A stretch of 64,000 nt of DNA from Agrobacterium vaccinii (GCF_021310995.1 NZ_CP054151.1:1185001-1249000); one strand, 5' to 3'; shown: positions 40,801-49,814, counted from the stretch's first letter. Notes: generated by a model from the sequence alone, not told the origin. A program made the numbers and translations.

Positions 40801-42853
40801 TGGTGCTGCCGCTTTGGTCGCCGTTGATACGCAAGCCAGCCACGGCACGGCAACGGCATCCGGCACTACCATCACCTACACGCCGACGGCAGGCTATTCC
40901 GGTACTGACAGCTTCACCTACACAGCGACGAATGCGACGGGCACGTCGTCACCGGCGACCGTCTCCATCACCGTGTCGGCCCCGACCTCGTTCACCTTCT
41001 CTCCACCCCGGGGCGCCCTGACAGCAGGCACTGTGGGCACGGCCTATAACGAGACAATCGCGGCATCTGGCGGTACAGCGTCCTACACATACGAGGTCAC
41101 ATCAGGTGAACTTCCCGCAGGCCTCGACCTCAACTCCTCAACCGGCGTCATATCCGGCACCCCGACAGTGGCTGAAAGCGCGACCTTCACCATTACCGCA
41201 AAGGATGCAAACACTGCACAAGACTCTGCGGCCTATACGCTGAGCGTCGTCATCGCTACGGCAGAAGATCTCGTTCTGTCTCCCTCTGAAGGTAATCTGA
41301 CGGATGCGATGGCTGGAGAAACATACAATCAACAGATCACGGTCTCAGGCGGAACCGCCCCTTTCGCCTTCAATGTCATTTCGGGCACCTTGCCGGATGG
41401 GCTCACATTGAGCACATCCGGCTTATTGTCCGGTACATTGGCTGACAACACGCAGAACGACTATGTTTTCGAGGTCCAGGTCAGGGACGCGCAAAACATG
41501 ATCGGAAAAGCTCGATACAATCTGACGGTAAAGGAGCAATCCGTTCAGGTTGTAAGCCAGACGATCACTGTCGAGGCGGGTTCCTCTCCCCCAGATACGC
41601 GTCTCGACAAGAATGCGACCGGCGGTCCCTTCGATAGTGGAGAGCTTGTTTCCGTCGTGCCGTCGAATGCGGGCAGGGCTGTTCTCACCATGGGTGACTA
41701 TGCACAATCCGGTCCGGTTTCTCCGGTTGGCTGGTATCTGAAGTTTACTCCGACGCCGGGCTTTTCCGGGCCTGTCGTGATCACCTTCAGCCTCACGAGC
41801 GGCCTTGGCAGCAGCACGGGAACCGTGACCTATAACCTTGGTTACAATCCAGCCGAGGTCGCAACCGAGATCGATGGCCTCGTCAGGGATTTTGTGAGAT
41901 CGCGACAAAGCATGATCTCATCAGCCATCAACGTGCCGGGTCTTCTGGAAAGACGGAACGCAGAGAACGCGAACGAGCCGGTGACGACGAGGATATCTCC
42001 CTCTTCCAATGGTATGACAATCGGCTTTTCAACCAGCTTTGCCCAAATTGAGGCCTATCGAAACGGTGCTGGCGATGCTTCCGGGCAATCCCTCGGCGGA
42101 ATATCGTCGTCGCCATTCAATGTCTGGCTGAGCGGTGCATTTCTGATGCACAATCGCGATGATGACGACGATCGCAGGTGGGGTAGTTTTGGCATGCTCT
42201 CGGCGGGCGCTGATTACCTGATCACCGACAAGGCACTCGTCGGTCTATCGTTCCACCTGGATAGAATGACCGATCCGACCGATGCGGATGCAAAACTTAC
42301 GGGCAATGGCTGGCTGGTAGGGCCCTATAGCTCACTGGAGATTGGCAAGGGCGTGTATTGGGATACCAGTATTCTCTACGGCGGTTCGGCCAACGACATC
42401 GACACCGCCTTCTGGGACGGGACCTTCGACACCAAGCGCTGGATGGCTGATACGGCGATCAAGGGGCAATGGCGTTTGGATGAGGTAACTGTGCTGACGC
42501 CCAAGTTACGCGCTGTCTATCTCTCCGAACAAGTCGACGATTACACTGTGTCCAATGCCGCAGGCGATGAGTTGACCCTCGATGGCTTCACTTCCGAGCA
42601 ACTGCGAGTGAGCCTTGGCGCCGAAGTGGCGCGAAAGTTCACGCTGAGCAATGATACCACGCTGACCCCGAAGATTGGCCTCACAGGCGGGTTCGCTGGC
42701 CTTGACGGGTCCGGTGCTTTTGGCACGGTGTCGACGGGAATATCATTGGCAACTCCCGACGATTGGAACCTCGATTTTAGCCTGCTTTTCAATGTGGAAG
42801 GCGATGGCGACAGATATGGAGGGGCACGCGCAAGGATGAGTAAGCGATTCTGA
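37814..42853 (+). CDS. Giant Ig-repeat autotransporter adhesin
   Basis: 1,679 residues, GTG start at 37814. An extended signal peptide ends KFLLSLAIVFGVAGQAKA. Order: unique region to about 150; cadherin-like beta-sandwich (LDNGSLDPGFSSATTSYTVS, residues about 160-255); IPT/TIG domain (SSISPDSGSTNGATSVSITG, about 260-345); then a tandem array of He_PIG-type plus cadherin-like modules (about 348-1145); another putative Ig module (about 1150-1240); a linker; and a C-terminal autotransporter beta-barrel (from about 1430) ending in Phe (RMSKRF). The barrel inserts in the outer membrane and displays the passenger outside. An acidic DDDDD stretch sits at the barrel start. Its role in adhesion or biofilm formation is inferred from architecture. 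Confidence 0.9.
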   Translation: MVAVPRVFWGSFLQKKTSNDAFHKVASALSFPTRKSAKFLLSLAIVFGVAGQAKALSCQDVNSDWSSGVTVANGSTSIYTEYEFNAGDKLSWTVTFTGTGSENNYAAAAIDVYDYGIVLNASNASGNDTVSSSFVLPSDSGAEVSLTGPVNTGATLILTCATASSDATLSALALDNGSLDPGFSSATTSYTVSVANSVSSIAITPTANDGNSTITVKGVAVTSGAASSSIPLNVGTNAIPVVVTPEYGSSKTYTVTVTREAGPVMSSISPDSGSTNGATSVSITGTNLATINSVKFGTEAATNFTVNSATSISATTPAHVSGAVDVVLSDGMNTATLSSGFTYNAATFTFSPPAGALTAGTVGTAYNATIAASGGTASYTYEVTSGELPVGLDLNSSTGVISGTPTAAESATFTITAKDANAATSPAVYTLVIGVQAPVANAVSETVAANSSANAITLNITGGAAALVAVDTQASHGTATASGTTITYTPTAGYSGTDSFTYTATNATGTSSPATVSITVSAPTSFTFSPPAGALTGGTVGTAYNVTIAASGGTASYTYEVTSGELPAGLDLNSSTGVISGTPTTAENASFTITAKDANTAQDLAAYTLVIGVQAPVANAVSKTVAANSSANAITLNITGGAAASVAVDTQASHGTATASGTAITYTPTAGYSGTDSFTYTATNATGTSSPATVSITVSAPTSFTFSPPRGALTAGTVGTAYNVTIAASGGTASYTYEVTLGELPAGLDLNSSTGVISGTPIAAENASFTITAKDANTAQDSAAYTLVIGVQAPVANAVSETVAANSSANAITLNITGGAAASVTVDTQASHGTATASGTAITYTPTAGYSGTDSFAYTATNATGTSSPATVSITVSPPTSFTFSPPRGALTAGTVGTAYNVTIAASGGTASYTYEVTLGELPAGLDLNSSTGVISGTPTAAENASFTITAKDANAATSPAVYTLVIGVQAPMANAVSETVAANSSANTITLDITGGAAALVAVDTQASHGTATASGTTITYTPTAGYSGTDSFTYTATNATGTSSPATVSITVSAPTSFTFSPPRGALTAGTVGTAYNETIAASGGTASYTYEVTSGELPAGLDLNSSTGVISGTPTVAESATFTITAKDANTAQDSAAYTLSVVIATAEDLVLSPSEGNLTDAMAGETYNQQITVSGGTAPFAFNVISGTLPDGLTLSTSGLLSGTLADNTQNDYVFEVQVRDAQNMIGKARYNLTVKEQSVQVVSQTITVEAGSSPPDTRLDKNATGGPFDSGELVSVVPSNAGRAVLTMGDYAQSGPVSPVGWYLKFTPTPGFSGPVVITFSLTSGLGSSTGTVTYNLGYNPAEVATEIDGLVRDFVRSRQSMISSAINVPGLLERRNAENANEPVTTRISPSSNGMTIGFSTSFAQIEAYRNGAGDASGQSLGGISSSPFNVWLSGAFLMHNRDDDDDRRWGSFGMLSAGADYLITDKALVGLSFHLDRMTDPTDADAKLTGNGWLVGPYSSLEIGKGVYWDTSILYGGSANDIDTAFWDGTFDTKRWMADTAIKGQWRLDEVTVLTPKLRAVYLSEQVDDYTVSNAAGDELTLDGFTSEQLRVSLGAEVARKFTLSNDTTLTPKIGLTGGFAGLDGSGAFGTVSTGISLATPDDWNLDFSLLFNVEGDGDRYGGARARMSKRF
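38857..41250 (+). repeat. 534-bp tandem repeats inside the adhesin gene (4 full + 1 partial)
   Basis: The sequence starting CACCTTCTC recurs at 38857, 39391, 39925, 40459 and 40993, exactly 534 bp apart. Each unit encodes 178 residues: a putative Ig module (FSPPAGALTAGTVGTAYN ... GVISGTP) and a cadherin-like module (YTPTAGYSGTDSFTYTATNA). Copies are nearly identical at DNA level, so unit number is prone to change by recombination and to assembly collapse. The last copy is truncated. Confidence 0.95.
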
Positions 42854-43610
42854 TCTGAGGTTCTCACCGGGAAAAAGGGTTTCGGCGGTTGCCGGTGCCT
42901 GTCCTGCTTTCCAAGCGTTGAGCACACCGAAGCATTCACGCGGCGCGTAGCGTCCGTGATGTGCAGTCGTTCAGACCCGGAGGACACACGCAAATGCGGT
43001 GATGTCTCTGGTATGGTGGTCTTCGTGTCCGCATTTGCGTGGCCACTGGTTGTTCCGTTCGTCCGTTTCCTCAGCATAAGCCGAGGGGAGGGTTTGCTGA
43101 GGCGTTATGGCTCCCATACAAACCCTCCATCCGTCTCGCCACGCAACCAGACATCTTGGCTTGCCGGAGCTCTCGATGGGTCCGGGGCCGTCGGCTGGGG
43201 TCGTGGCACCGATGTCTCGGTTTCGACCGCACGTTCCGGCCAAACCCCAAACACCACTTCCAGCCGCCACGATGTCTCGCGATACACCCTGACGATGGAA
43301 GCGAGGCAATTGTAGGCACAGCTTCGGGGACCATTGAGAAAGCTTTTGTCGATTTTTTGCGTTTTTTTGATAAATCTTTGATTTTGAATGGATTTTTTTC
43401 AAGTAACAGTCAGAGACGGCATCGCCTGATCTATCGGCTTCTAACGCGGGAAGGCTCGAAGATTCTTCAATGCGTTGATTTTATTTATTTTTTTGATTTT
43501 CGAGTGAAACTCATGGATGACGTGGAGAAGGAGCCGCGGTTTACCAAAAGCTCACGCAGGTTCTGCAAGCCGACGACCGGGGCGCACCGCACCCCGGTCG
43601 TATCAAAGAA
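42854..43610. other. Long intergenic region with inverted repeats, no confident gene
   Basis: 757 bp. A 13-bp inverted repeat CACGCAAATGCGG (42987-42999) / CCGCATTTGCGTG (43029-43041) is present. Both strands carry overlapping open frames between 42956 and 43402, a mirror arrangement that suggests a structured or repeated non-coding element. From 43340 to 43510 the DNA is T-rich with several T runs. Confidence 0.45.
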
Positions 43611-44798
43611 TTACAGCTTCACCCAGCCGCCATTCTGCTTTGACGAGGCGATGCAGGCCTCTACGAAGGCGACGCCTTTGACGCCGTCGTCGATGGTGGG
43701 GTAGGTGACCGCCTTGTCCAGCGCCGTGCCGTTACGCCGTGCATCGATGGCGTTTGCGGCTTCGGTGTAGATTGTCGCAAAGGCTTCGAGGTAGCCTTCC
43801 GGGTGGCCGGAGGGGATGCGGCTGACGCGGGCGGCAGATGCACCGGCACCTGCTCCACCGCGGGTGATCAGCTGCTTGGGCTCGCCAAGTTTGGTGAACC
43901 ACAGGTAGTTCGGATCGGCCTGCGTCCATTCGATGCCAGCCTTGCTGCCATAGATGCGGACCTTTAGACCGTTTTCATTGCCTACGGCAACCTGGCTGCA
44001 CCACAACAAGCCCTTGGCAGGCGCTTTGCCATCGCTGGCCTTGAAGCGCAGCATGACGTGGGCGTTATCATCAAGACGACGCCCTTCCACGAAGGTGTGG
44101 ACGTCTGCGGCGAGTTCTTCGGTTTCGAGGCCGGAGATGAAGCAGCCGAGATTGTAAGCGTGGGTGCCGATATCGCCGGTGGAGCCGCCTGCGCCGGATT
44201 GCGCCGGGTCGGTGCGCCACACCGCCTGCTTGGCACCCGTCTGTTCAACGGGTTCCGCCAGCCAGTCCTGCGGATATTCCATCTGCACCAGCCTGATGTC
44301 ACCCAGCGCGCCGCTTTCCACCAGTTCCCGCGCATGGCGCACCATCGGATAGCCTGTGTAATTATGCGTCAGCACGAACAGCGCATCGGACGTGTCCGCC
44401 ACCGCTTTCAGCTTTTTCGCATCGTCCAGATTGGAGGTCAGCGGCTTGTCGCAGATGACATGGATGCCGCGTTCCAGAAACGCCTTTGCTGCCGGGTAGT
44501 GCACATGGTTTGGCGTGACGATGGCGACGGCCTCGATGCCATCTTCGCGGCCTGCTTCCTTTTCGGCCATCTCCTCGAAGGAGCCGTAGCAGCGGTCCTC
44601 GTCCAGTCCCAGTTCCAGACCGGATGCCTTGGATTTTTCAGGGGTGGATGACAAAGCGCCTGCCACCAACTCAAAGCGGTTGTCCAGCCGTGCCGCCATG
44701 CGGTGCACGCCGCCGATGAAGGCGCCTGCGCCGCCACCCACCATGCCAAGGCGAATGCGTTTGCTCGCCTTGTCGGTCGTCTTTCCTTCAATAGCCAT
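43611..44798 (-). CDS. Gfo/Idh/MocA-family oxidoreductase
   Basis: 395 residues from ATG 44798 (MAIEGKTTDKASKR). NAD(P)-binding Rossmann start IRLGMVGGGAGAFIGGVHR, then AIVTPNHVHYPAAKAFLERG and HVICDKPLTSNLDDAKKL with the EKP-type motif (here DKP) and catalytic Lys; GDIGTHAYNLGCFISG contains the second signature with the conserved Asp and His. Oxidises or reduces a sugar, cyclitol or derivative. It follows the TIM-barrel isomerase gene by 19 bp and belongs to a three-gene carbohydrate operon with it and the polyol dehydrogenase. Exact substrate unknown. Confidence 0.9.
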   Translation of the reverse strand: MAIEGKTTDKASKRIRLGMVGGGAGAFIGGVHRMAARLDNRFELVAGALSSTPEKSKASGLELGLDEDRCYGSFEEMAEKEAGREDGIEAVAIVTPNHVHYPAAKAFLERGIHVICDKPLTSNLDDAKKLKAVADTSDALFVLTHNYTGYPMVRHARELVESGALGDIRLVQMEYPQDWLAEPVEQTGAKQAVWRTDPAQSGAGGSTGDIGTHAYNLGCFISGLETEELAADVHTFVEGRRLDDNAHVMLRFKASDGKAPAKGLLWCSQVAVGNENGLKVRIYGSKAGIEWTQADPNYLWFTKLGEPKQLITRGGAGAGASAARVSRIPSGHPEGYLEAFATIYTEAANAIDARRNGTALDKAVTYPTIDDGVKGVAFVEACIASSKQNGGWVKL

Positions 44799-44817
44799 GA
44801 AATGTCCTCGAAATGAT

Positions 44818-45870
44818 TTATAGGCCCAGCATGCGGCGGTTGGCGGCATCGTCCGTGCCGCTTGAAGCGAAGTCGTCGAAGGCCTTTTCGGTCACGCGAA
44901 TGATATGCGCCTTGACGAATTCAGAGCCCTCAGCCGCGCCGTCCTCCGGGTGCTTCAGCGCGCATTCCCACTCCACCACGGCCCAGCCATCAAAATCATT
45001 GGCGGCCATTTTCGAGAACACGGCGCCGAAATCCACCTGCCCGTCGCCCAGAGACCGGAAGCGACCAGCGCGGTTGACCCAGCCCTGATAGCCGCCATAA
45101 ACACCCTGACGACCGGTGGGGTTGAACTCCGCATCCTTGACGTGGAACATCTTGATACGGTCTTTGTAGATGTCGATATTGTCGAGATAATCAAGGCATT
45201 GCAGCACGTAATGCGAGGGATCGTAGAGCATATTGGCGCGTTTGTGGTTCTTCACCCGCTCCAGGAACATCTCGAAGGTCACGCCGTCATGCAGGTCTTC
45301 GCCGGGGTGAATTTCGTAGCAGACGTCGACACCCTGCTCATCGGCATAATCGAGGATCGGCGTCCAGCGCTTGGCCAGTTCATCGAAAGCGGCTTCCACC
45401 AGACCGGCAGGGCGCTGCGGCCATGGGTAGATAAAGGGCCATGCCAGCGCACCTGAGAAGGTGGCATGGGCATCGATGCCGAGATTGCGCGATGCCTTCA
45501 GCGCCAGCTTGACCTGCTCGACGGCCCATTCCTGACGCGCCTTGGGGTTGCCGCGCACTTCGGGTGCTGCAAAACCATCAAAGGCTTCATCGTAAGCAGG
45601 ATGCACGGCCACTAGCTGGCCTTGCAAGTGAGTGGAAAGCTCCGTCACCTCGACGCCGTTACTCCGGGCCACACCGGCGAACTCGTCGCAGTAGTCCTTG
45701 GATTCGGCTGCTTTTTTCAGGTCGATCAACTGTCCGGCCCATGTGGGCACCTGCACACCGAGATACCCTTTATCAGCCGCCCATTTGGTGATGCCGTCCC
45801 ACGTGTTGAACGGCGCAGCATCGCCCGCAAACTGACCGAGGAAAAGCCCCGGCCCCTTGATCGTCTTCAT
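44818..45870 (-). CDS. Sugar phosphate isomerase/epimerase family (xylose isomerase-like TIM barrel)
   Basis: 350 residues from ATG 45870, preceded by AGGAGGA. AP-endonuclease-2 fold: KGYLGVQVPTWAGQLIDL, GVEVTELSTHLQGQ, VDVCYEIHPGEDLHDG with a metal-binding Glu/His, NMLYDPSHYVLQ with Asp/His, IKMFHVKDAEF, and VVEWECALKHPEDGA with Glu, the usual metal-site order. The family interconverts keto-sugars or dehydrates cyclitol derivatives. Between the polyol dehydrogenase (98 bp upstream) and the oxidoreductase (downstream). Confidence 0.9.
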   Translation of the reverse strand: MKTIKGPGLFLGQFAGDAAPFNTWDGITKWAADKGYLGVQVPTWAGQLIDLKKAAESKDYCDEFAGVARSNGVEVTELSTHLQGQLVAVHPAYDEAFDGFAAPEVRGNPKARQEWAVEQVKLALKASRNLGIDAHATFSGALAWPFIYPWPQRPAGLVEAAFDELAKRWTPILDYADEQGVDVCYEIHPGEDLHDGVTFEMFLERVKNHKRANMLYDPSHYVLQCLDYLDNIDIYKDRIKMFHVKDAEFNPTGRQGVYGGYQGWVNRAGRFRSLGDGQVDFGAVFSKMAANDFDGWAVVEWECALKHPEDGAAEGSEFVKAHIIRVTEKAFDDFASSGTDDAANRRMLGL

Positions 45871-45967
45871 GAATTGATCCTCCTGCATCGATACAGATAA
45901 GTGGTTTGAGCCTCCACTCACCACCGCCGCTCAAGCTAACCGCTGAATATTTTCGTGCAACCCTCAA

Positions 45968-47035
45968 TCAACCGCCAGGCATGATAATTTGCATCTTCAC
46001 TTCGCCCGCGGGAGCAGATGCGGCGAGATCGAAGGCCTTGATGCTGTCTTCGAAATCGAAGGTGCGGGTGATGAGTGCGGAGACGTCGATGGCACCGGAT
46101 GCGAGCATATCGACGCAGCGGCCAAAGACGTTGGCGTAACGGAAAACATGCTCGACCCGCGCTTCACGAATTTGCGCTGCCACCACGTCATAGGCCACAA
46201 GCTTGGTCGGCATGCCGACGAACACCACCATCCCGGCAGGTCGCAGCGGCTCGAACACGCGGGTAATGGCCGCTTCCGCACCGGAGCATTCGAAAATGAC
46301 ATCCGCACCCCAGCCGCCGGTGGATTTCAGCACCTGTTCGGCAAGATCATGCTCGCGGACATTGACGGTTTCGACCGGGCCTAGACCACGGGCCATATCC
46401 AGCTTCACCGGATCGACATCCGACACGATCACGCGTGCACAACCGGCAGCAAGGGCGGCCAACACGGTAACGAGACCGATGGGACCGGTACCGATGACGA
46501 CGGCGATATCACCCGGCTTGACCTTGGCCTGAGTAGCCGCCTGTACGCCGACTGCCAGCGGCTCCACCATCGCGCCCGCTGCAAAGGAGACATTGTCGGG
46601 CAGTTTGAACGTATAGGCAGCCGGGTGAACGACCGATGCGCGCAACACGCCGTGGATGGGCGGCGTTGCCCAGAAGCGCACCGCAGGATCGAGATTGTAA
46701 TGGCCGATGCGGCTTGCGCGGCTGATCGGGTCGGGAATGCCCGGCTCCATGCACACGCGGTCCCCCACCGACAGGTTGGTTACGGCGGAGCCAATCTCGG
46801 TTACGGTACCAGAGGCCTCATGTCCCAGAATCATCGGCTCGCGCACCACGAAATTGCCGATGGCACCGTGGGTATAATAGTGCACGTCGCTGCCGCAGAT
46901 ACCGACGGTATGGATGGCAATGCGCACATCATGCGGCCCAACCTGCTCTTCCAGCGGAAACGGACGCAGCGAAAGCTTGCCGATTTCCTCCAGAACGAGT
47001 GCGCGTTCTTCGCCGGGTTTCACCTGTGATTGCAT
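45968..47035 (-). CDS. Zinc-dependent polyol (xylitol/sorbitol-type) dehydrogenase
   Basis: 355 residues from ATG 47035, GAGGAG upstream. MDR family: [13 protein letters not shown] with the zinc-ligand Cys, [16 protein letters not shown] with His-Glu, [12 protein letters not shown], and [15 protein letters not shown], the substrate-side stretch of sorbitol/xylitol dehydrogenases. The structural-zinc cysteine lobe is absent, as in sorbitol dehydrogenase. Rossmann loop [20 protein letters not shown]. Converts a polyol to a ketose with NAD. First gene of the three-gene carbohydrate unit, divergent from sodM-like gene. Confidence 0.9.
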   Translation of the reverse strand: MQSQVKPGEERALVLEEIGKLSLRPFPLEEQVGPHDVRIAIHTVGICGSDVHYYTHGAIGNFVVREPMILGHEASGTVTEIGSAVTNLSVGDRVCMEPGIPDPISRASRIGHYNLDPAVRFWATPPIHGVLRASVVHPAAYTFKLPDNVSFAAGAMVEPLAVGVQAATQAKVKPGDIAVVIGTGPIGLVTVLAALAAGCARVIVSDVDPVKLDMARGLGPVETVNVREHDLAEQVLKSTGGWGADVIFECSGAEAAITRVFEPLRPAGMVVFVGMPTKLVAYDVVAAQIREARVEHVFRYANVFGRCVDMLASGAIDVSALITRTFDFEDSIKAFDLAASAPAGEVKMQIIMPGG

Positions 47036-47170
47036 TGCATTCTCCTCGACTCTCAACAGCATCTGCTTAGATAACAAAATCGCGAAGACGGCGAAGAAGC
47101 AAGGTTTAAAAGCAACTTTTAGAGAGTGAGCATGTTTGCGTTCCAGACACCCACCGGAGGAGACCGACAC

Positions 47171-47863
47171 ATGTTACTGACCAGACGCGCCATCATGGCG
47201 GCCACAGCAGCCACTGCCGCAGCATCCGCCCTTTCCGCGCCGTCCATCGCACGCGCCGCCCTGCCATTGAAACAACCGGCCTTGCCATTTGCGGAAGATG
47301 CCCTTGCTCCGCACATTTCGGCCAAAACCGTTGGTCTGCACTACGGCAAGCACCACAAGGCCTATTTCGACAAGCTCAACACGCTGGCCAAGGGCACACC
47401 ATACGCCGATATGGAGCTGGAAGAGATCGTCAAGGCTTCCGCTGGCAAGACTGCCGACAAGAAGATTTTCAACAACGCCGCCCAAGCGTGGAACCATGTG
47501 GTCTATTGGGATCAATTCGTGCCCGGGGGCCCGAAAAGACCGGATGGCAAGGCCGCAGAGGAGCTCAGCGCGGCATTCGGTGATTACGACGCCTTCATCG
47601 CCAAGGCCGTCGCCACGTCAGACGAAGTCTTCGGCACAGGCTGGGTGTGGCTGACGCGCGATGATCAGGGCAAGCTGGCACTTGTGGGCTATGAGGATGC
47701 CAACAACCCGGTTGCCGTCGGTCGCGCGGCTTATCTCGGCATCGATATCTGGGAACACGCCTATTACGTGGATTATGAAAACCGCAAGCCAGAACACATC
47801 AAGGTCGTGCTGGAAAACCTCGTAAACTGGCGGGTCGTGGGCGACAAGATCGCTAAGGCGTAA
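47171..47863 (+). CDS. Exported Fe/Mn superoxide dismutase
   Basis: 230 residues from ATG 47171, preceded by CGGAGGAG. The leader [20 protein letters not shown] ending SIARAAL has a twin-Arg start, so Tat or Sec export to the periplasm is likely. SodA/B core: [17 protein letters not shown] (metal His), [16 protein letters not shown] (second His), then GTGWVWL, and [21 protein letters not shown] with the Asp and His ligands. Converts superoxide to H2O2 and O2. Fe or Mn preference cannot be decided here. A hairpin (47891-47915) follows. Confidence 0.93.
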   Translation: MLLTRRAIMAATAATAAASALSAPSIARAALPLKQPALPFAEDALAPHISAKTVGLHYGKHHKAYFDKLNTLAKGTPYADMELEEIVKASAGKTADKKIFNNAAQAWNHVVYWDQFVPGGPKRPDGKAAEELSAAFGDYDAFIAKAVATSDEVFGTGWVWLTRDDQGKLALVGYEDANNPVAVGRAAYLGIDIWEHAYYVDYENRKPEHIKVVLENLVNWRVVGDKIAKA

Positions 47864-47890
47864 CACCCTCGAAAAACGTCTATAGCGCAC

Positions 47891-47915
47891 AGCGCCCCGG
47901 TTTCGCTGGGGCGCT
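47891..47915 (+). terminator. GC-rich hairpin after superoxide dismutase gene
   Basis: AGCGCCCC (47891-47898) and GGGGCGCT (47908-47915) with a 9-nt loop. No T-run follows, so termination strength is uncertain. Confidence 0.5.
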
Positions 47916-48212
47916 GACGTAAACTTGAGGCGTCAGCCGCTTTTTCCTTTCTGCCGATTTCGCGCCCGCGCCGACCGGGAAAACACAGTGTTTTCGACCA
48001 AAAAGCAGTGGTTAAATACTGTTGCAGGAAACATATGATTCTAATCCCTGCGCCTAAATTAGTATCAAAATCGCCTGAAGTTGAACATTTGGTCAAAAAA
48101 CCACCTGAATCGTTTCGGTTGGCCGCTTGAGTATGTGCAAAGTTTCTTATAACCAAGTTGCATCGGTAGTCGCAGAATAAGCGAGCCGGATACAAAAATT
48201 GGGAGCTCTTTG
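47916..48212. other. Upstream region of the dpp-like operon
   Basis: About 300 bp with no gene. It must contain the promoter of the five-gene operon; no clear -35/-10 pair was identified. GGGAG lies upstream of the ATG at 48213. Confidence 0.4.
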
Positions 48213-49814
48213 ATGAGATACAAACTTGGCCTAATCGCTGCAGCCTTGCTTTCGGCGACGTGCTTTGCACCTGCCGCTGCAAGCGCAAAAACCTTCGTAT
48301 ATTGCTCTGAAGGTTCGCCGGAAGGTTTCGACCCCGGTCTCTACACCGCCGGCACCACATTCGATGCCTCGGCCCACACCGTTTACAGCCGCCTTCTGGA
48401 ATTCGAACCCGGCACCACCAAGCCTGTTGCTGGCCTTGCTGAAAGCTGGGAAGTTTCGGAAAACGGCACCGTCTACACCTTCAAGCTCCGCAAGGGCGTG
48501 AAGTTCCAGACCACAGAATTCTTCACGCCAACGCGTGACCTCAACGCTGACGACGTCGTGTTCTCCATCGAGCGCCAGATCAAGACCGACAACCCATGGC
48601 ACCAGTATGTTCCAGGCACGTCCTGGGAATATGCCGAAGGCATGGGCTTCCCCAAGCTGATCAAGTCGGTTGAAAAAGTCGACGACATGACGGTCAAGTT
48701 CACCCTGAACCGCCCGGAAGCACCGTTCCTCGCCAACATCGCGATGCCGTTCGCTTCGATCATGTCGAAGGAATACACCGACAAGCTGGCCGCTGAAGGC
48801 AAGCAGGCGCAGTTGAACCAGATGCCAGTCGGCACCGGTCCCTTCGCTTTCGTCGGTTACCAGCAGGATGCCGTCATCCGCTTCAAGGCCAACAAGGACT
48901 ATTGGGGCGGCGCGCCAAAGATCGACGATCTGGTTTTCGCCATCACCACAGATGCCGCCGTTCGTTTCCAGAAGCTGAAGGCTGGCGAATGCCACCTGAT
49001 GCCTTACCCGAACGCTGCCGACGTGAAGTCCATGAAGGAAGACAAGACCCTGACGGTTATGGAGCAGGAAGGCCTCAACGTTGCCTATCTCGCCTACAAC
49101 ACCACGCAGGCTCCTTTCGATAAGCCGGAAGTCCGCAAGGCGCTGAACAAGGCCATCAACAAGAAGGCCATCGTTGACGCCGTGTTCCAGGGCATGGCCA
49201 CGCCTGCCAAGAACCCGCTGCCGCCAACCATGTGGTCCTACAACGACAAGGTTGAAGACGACACCTACGATCTGGAAGCAGCCAAGAAGATGCTGACAGA
49301 CGCAGGCGTCAAGGACCTGTCCATGAAGGTCTGGGCGATGCCGGTTTCGCGTCCGTACATGCTCAACGCCCGCCGCGCTGCCGAAGTCATCCAGGATGAT
49401 TTCGCCAAGATCGGCGTCAAGGTCGAGATCGTTTCCTACGAATGGGCCGAATATCTCGACCGTTCGAAGGCAAAGGACCGTGACGGTGCCGTGTTCCTCG
49501 GCTGGACCGGCGACAATGGCGATCCGGACAACTTCCTCGACACGCTGCTCGGCTGTGATGCCGTTGGCGGCAACAACCGTGCTCAGTGGTGCGACAAGGA
49601 CTTCGACGCTCTCGTGAAGAAGGCCAAGATCACTACCGATCAGGCAGAACGCACCAAGCTCTACGAAGAAGCTCAGGTCGTGTTCAAGAAGCAGGCACCT
49701 TGGGCCACCATCGACCACTCCCTGTCCGTCGTTCCGATGCGCAAGGAAGTCACTGGTTTCGTCCAGAGCCCGCTGGGTGACTTCACGTTCGAAAACGTGG
49801 ATATTGCCGAGTAA
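48213..49814 (+). CDS. dppA: Dipeptide-type ABC transporter substrate-binding protein
   Basis: 533 residues from ATG 48213. Sec signal MRYKLGLIAAALLSATCFAPAAASA, mature start KTFVYCSEGSPEGFDPGLYT. SBP_bac_5 features: VYSRLLEFEPGTTKPVAGLAESWEVSENG, FKLRKGVKFQ, MPVGTGPFAFVGYQ, FDKPEVRKALNKAINKKAIV, and the typical Cys pair region LDTLLGCDAVGGNNRAQWC. This GYxQDAVIRFKAN and FFLGW-type (VFLGWTGDNGDPDNF) pattern is DppA-like. Binds dipeptides (possibly haem precursors) in the periplasm. First gene of dppABCDF. Confidence 0.93.
   Translation: MRYKLGLIAAALLSATCFAPAAASAKTFVYCSEGSPEGFDPGLYTAGTTFDASAHTVYSRLLEFEPGTTKPVAGLAESWEVSENGTVYTFKLRKGVKFQTTEFFTPTRDLNADDVVFSIERQIKTDNPWHQYVPGTSWEYAEGMGFPKLIKSVEKVDDMTVKFTLNRPEAPFLANIAMPFASIMSKEYTDKLAAEGKQAQLNQMPVGTGPFAFVGYQQDAVIRFKANKDYWGGAPKIDDLVFAITTDAAVRFQKLKAGECHLMPYPNAADVKSMKEDKTLTVMEQEGLNVAYLAYNTTQAPFDKPEVRKALNKAINKKAIVDAVFQGMATPAKNPLPPTMWSYNDKVEDDTYDLEAAKKMLTDAGVKDLSMKVWAMPVSRPYMLNARRAAEVIQDDFAKIGVKVEIVSYEWAEYLDRSKAKDRDGAVFLGWTGDNGDPDNFLDTLLGCDAVGGNNRAQWCDKDFDALVKKAKITTDQAERTKLYEEAQVVFKKQAPWATIDHSLSVVPMRKEVTGFVQSPLGDFTFENVDIAE

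Noticed and set aside
38857..41250. Regular repeats considered as a CRISPR array
   Set aside because: Units are 534 bp, in frame and encode Ig-like domains; there are no short repeats with unique spacers and no cas genes in the window.
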